NCBI GenBank assembly: GCA_944376795.1
Contig: CALWDW010000018.1
Coordinates: 1 to 32,244 of the forward strand
From: an uncultured Christensenellaceae bacterium
GTDB lineage: Bacteria; Bacillota; Clostridia; Christensenellales; UMGS416
Reading direction: 5' to 3'
DNA length: 32,244 nucleotides
A program made the translations under genes and the position numbers. The notes beneath the pieces were generated by a model. It was not told the DNA's origin. It made no database searches and was given only the letters and a program-made list of their open reading frames with translations. This document shows, piece by piece, positions 31,774-32,244 of this stretch (the stretch's first letter is position 1; every line of letters starts with the position of its first letter).

Positions 31774-32244
31774 ATGAGCAAACTAATGACAGAAGAAAAA
31801 GTCTTGAAAAAACTTGGGATTGATGATTTTAGGCATATTACCAAAAACAAGGTTATTAAAATGGCGTCAATGCTTGATAGAGTAGACCCAGAGGTTGCCA
31901 AAAAAGCTATTGAGCAATTTCCTGATTTTTCAAATACCGCTAAAGAAATTTTAAAAGAATACAAAGAGTCTCTGGATAAATCGCTCGACTTAAATGCCGA
32001 TAGCGTAAAATCATACTACGATGCCTGTAATTCAATAATCAGCAGTTTGCAAAAGGAAGTAGAAAATGAAAATCTATCGTTTGAAGAGAAGAAACACTTC
32101 TTTGATCAGATGATTGCAGTCTCCAAAATGATGGGCGAAAAAGACTCGGAGAACAAGAAATTCATTGCTGGTTGTGTGGCCTTGGGTGCAGTCGTCGTAA
32201 CAGGAGTAGTCGCAATTTTAGGTTCAGCATTAGGCGGGAATACG
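31774..32244 (+). CDS. Hypothetical helical protein with a transmembrane segment (3' end outside window)
   Basis: ATG 31774 opens a frame that reaches the end of the window (157 codons so far). The first ~130 residues are charged and helical (VLKKLGIDDFRHITKNKVIK; VDPEVAKKAIEQFPDFS; SFEEKKHFFDQMIAVSKMMG). They are followed by a hydrophobic stretch at about 133-154 (FIAGCVALGAVVVTGVVAIL) likely to span the membrane. Base composition is strongly AT-rich compared with its left neighbour, suggesting separate acquisition. The ribosome binding site is weak (AAGAAAGAAG). I do not recognise the family; a defence or mobile-element protein is possible from the location only. Confidence 0.6.
   Translation, partial: MSKLMTEEKVLKKLGIDDFRHITKNKVIKMASMLDRVDPEVAKKAIEQFPDFSNTAKEILKEYKESLDKSLDLNADSVKSYYDACNSIISSLQKEVENENLSFEEKKHFFDQMIAVSKMMGEKDSENKKFIAGCVALGAVVVTGVVAILGSALGGNT

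Overview
The window looks like chromosome from a GC-rich anaerobic gut Firmicute, probably an Oscillospiraceae-type Clostridium. This is inferred from GGAGG-type ribosome binding sites, consensus sigma-A promoters, the GPH/GH78/GH3 sugar locus and an XRE remnant of a type common in Clostridia. No rRNA or tRNA was seen, so the taxonomy is a guess.

Layout. (1) 1-1480: the end of an integrative element, with a 5'-cut tyrosine recombinase, two tiny ORFs, a terminator, and a tract rich in GTCTTT motifs that may bind the integrase. (2) 1480-7000: GC-rich chromosomal genes: a SAM methyltransferase that may have lost its native 5' end, an XRE regulator, an APH/CotS-like kinase, a DUF362/2x[4Fe-4S] protein and, on the minus strand, a URO-D-family protein. 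(3) 7071-14753: a sugar locus, with an AraC regulator divergent from GPH transporter, GH78 alpha-L-rhamnosidase and GH3 beta-glucosidase. The transporter carries an in-frame amber codon and the rhamnosidase a +1 frameshift in a G5 run, so two consecutive genes are broken as written. (4) 15079-19250: two Crp/Fnr regulators, one divergent from a QueD/PTPS-like protein that lacks the catalytic Cys, the other divergent from a MATE exporter. The second pair shares an 18-bp perfect palindrome centred exactly at -41.5 of the predicted MATE promoter. (5) 19251-20240: an AT-richer stretch with no convincing gene. (6) 20241-31220: a complete type I-C CRISPR-Cas locus (cas3, cas5c, cas8c, cas7c, cas4, cas1, cas2, leader, 27 identical 33-bp repeats with 26 spacers). 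(7) 31221-32244: an XRE regulator pseudogene cut off at the distal end of the array, then an AT-rich membrane-protein gene that runs out of the window.

The most striking feature is Cas8c. At 904 residues it is about 250-300 longer than a typical Cas8c, and its C-terminus holds three tandem divergent copies of a ~110-residue module. In characterised type I-C systems the single C-terminal region of cas8c also yields the separate small subunit Cas11c from an internal start, and the complex holds one Cas8c plus two Cas11c. Three fused copies equal that total, which suggests a covalently linked small-subunit 'belly'. The array also carries two duplicated spacers (9=12 and 16=19), each pair three positions apart.
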